Positions 5,862 to 6,724 of a stretch of 6,724 bases of DNA are shown in pieces. The position numbers were made by a program, and so were the translations under genes. This DNA is from Acidobacteriota bacterium. Lineage in GTDB: Bacteria > Acidobacteriota > Terriglobia > Terriglobales > Acidobacteriaceae. A model generated the notes under the pieces. The model did not search any database, was not told the DNA's origin, and saw only the letters and a list, made by a program, of their open reading frames with translations. The stretch's first letter is position 1; the number at the start of each line of letters is the position of its first letter. The DNA lies in assembly GCA_021781255.1 (NCBI GenBank), contig JAJXXG010000291.1:1-6724 (forward strand), given 5' to 3'.

Positions 5862-6724
5862 CTACTTGTGCTGCAACGCCTCGGGTGCGCGTACCAGGTC
5901 AAACGGTTCGACACGCACATCCCAACTGACAGGCTGTTGGACAGGCACAAAGCACTGGTGATCATCGCATGCCTGGTAGAACAGCGTTCCAGCGATGTGA
6001 ATAATCTTGCCGTCGCCAATGCTCTGGTTGAACTCTTTCGTCGCAGCGATGACAACGTCCTCGGTAAGAACGGCCGGCCCACTATAGACAGGCGCCGTTT
6101 CCTTCAATTCGGGGAAGGTCAGAAGCTTGCTGGGTGGATACCGGAGCGGCTCCGACCGGTAGTCAGCACTGGAGTTGATCGCAAGCTTCACCACTTTGTA
6201 TCCGTTCTTCTTGGCGCCCGGAGCATACAAATGCACATGAGCGGCGGGATCAAGTTCAAGCAGCAATTTGAAGCGGCTTCCTGCCCCTACCGCCTTGTCC
6301 GATTGGGATAACTTGATCGTGACGTGAGCAGACTGAATGGGTGTCGAAGTCCGGGCAAGGGCAGTGGCGCCGCCGAAGATGTCGGCATAAATATCGTTCG
6401 GTGTAAACCGGTCGGAGTATTGCGGCTCGAAGAAACGCTTCTGAACGATACCATCCGGGGAGATGTAGTAGATGCCCGGATAGGGAATCCCTGCAGCAAA
6501 GCCCTTGCCCTCTGGATTCAGGATGCCGAAGGCTCGAATGATCCTTGAATCAGTGTCGGAGAGCATCGGATACGTGATGCCTTTCCTGTCGGCAAAGCTC
6601 TTCAGGATGCCCTCTGAATCATAGGTGACCGATGCCACCCGGACGCCCTTCGCCTCGTATTCTGCCTTCGCCTGCTGAAGTTGGAGGAGGTGCCTTTTGC
6701 AGTAGGGGCACCAGTCCGCAGACC
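5862..6724 (-). CDS. Redoxin (thioredoxin-fold) fused to a DsbD-alpha-like domain, N-terminus beyond window
   Basis: 286 C-terminal residues are visible, and the frame is open to the right edge. The visible part begins S-A-D-W-C5-P-Y-C8-K, a thioredoxin-fold WCxxC redox site, followed by the AhpC/TSA-type fold (SVTYDSEG, YPMLSD, YYISPDG) to about residue 140. From about 155 a beta-rich domain resembles the N-terminal alpha domain of DsbD: HVHLYAP, and near the end C252-D-D-H-Q-C257 (YQACDDHQC), a Cys pair placed as in DsbD-alpha-like proteins. Such proteins act in the envelope passing electrons to oxidised thiols. A signal peptide would lie outside the window, so location is inferred. It is the most upstream visible gene, followed by MFS after 21 or 66 nt depending on start. 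Its likely role is thiol protection or reduction during metal stress. The alternative is a general envelope redox protein unrelated to metal. Confidence 0.85.
   Translation of the reverse strand, partial: SADWCPYCKRHLLQLQQAKAEYEAKGVRVASVTYDSEGILKSFADRKGITYPMLSDTDSRIIRAFGILNPEGKGFAAGIPYPGIYYISPDGIVQKRFFEPQYSDRFTPNDIYADIFGGATALARTSTPIQSAHVTIKLSQSDKAVGAGSRFKLLLELDPAAHVHLYAPGAKKNGYKVVKLAINSSADYRSEPLRYPPSKLLTFPELKETAPVYSGPAVLTEDVVIAATKEFNQSIGDGKIIHIAGTLFYQACDDHQCFVPVQQPVSWDVRVEPFDLVRAPEALQHK

Overview
This is bacterial DNA with two clearly different halves. The left part (about 1-1950) is an accessory region made of insertion-sequence pieces. The right part (about 2265-6724) is a compact minus-strand operon resembling a mercury or thiophilic-metal resistance cluster. 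No gene fixes the taxon. The IS91-like element with its own tyrosine recombinase, the IS481-like fragment and the unusual mer-like gene set fit a Proteobacterium or Acidobacteriota, which is only an inference.

Layout, left half: 1-86 is the outer end of an IS481-family element pointing left, with the first ten transposase codons visible. 87-673 has no gene I can defend. A tyrosine recombinase starts at 692 inside a perfect RNA hairpin, and its reading frame is shifted near its 3' end. It is followed by an IS91-type transposase (1581) that keeps only its N-terminal third. 1950-2264 is a hairpin-rich non-coding scar between the broken element and the operon.

Layout, right half (minus strand, transcribed right to left): a partial secreted-type redoxin with a C-terminal DsbD-alpha-like domain; an MFS transporter with a His-rich loop; a MerA-like flavoprotein disulfide reductase; MerT; MerP; and a small GDCCVxC cysteine-rich protein. 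Gaps are -14 to about +66 nt, so this is very likely one transcript with its promoter beyond the right edge. No merR is visible.

Working model: MerP binds Hg(II) in the periplasm, MerT passes it inward, and the MerA-like enzyme is the candidate reductase. However, that enzyme lacks both the N-terminal metal-binding domain and the C-terminal vicinal cysteines of classical MerA. The GDCCVxC protein carries a vicinal Cys pair and could replace this function in trans (hypothesis). The redoxin/DsbD-like protein would maintain envelope thiols. The MFS protein is an additional transporter of unknown substrate.
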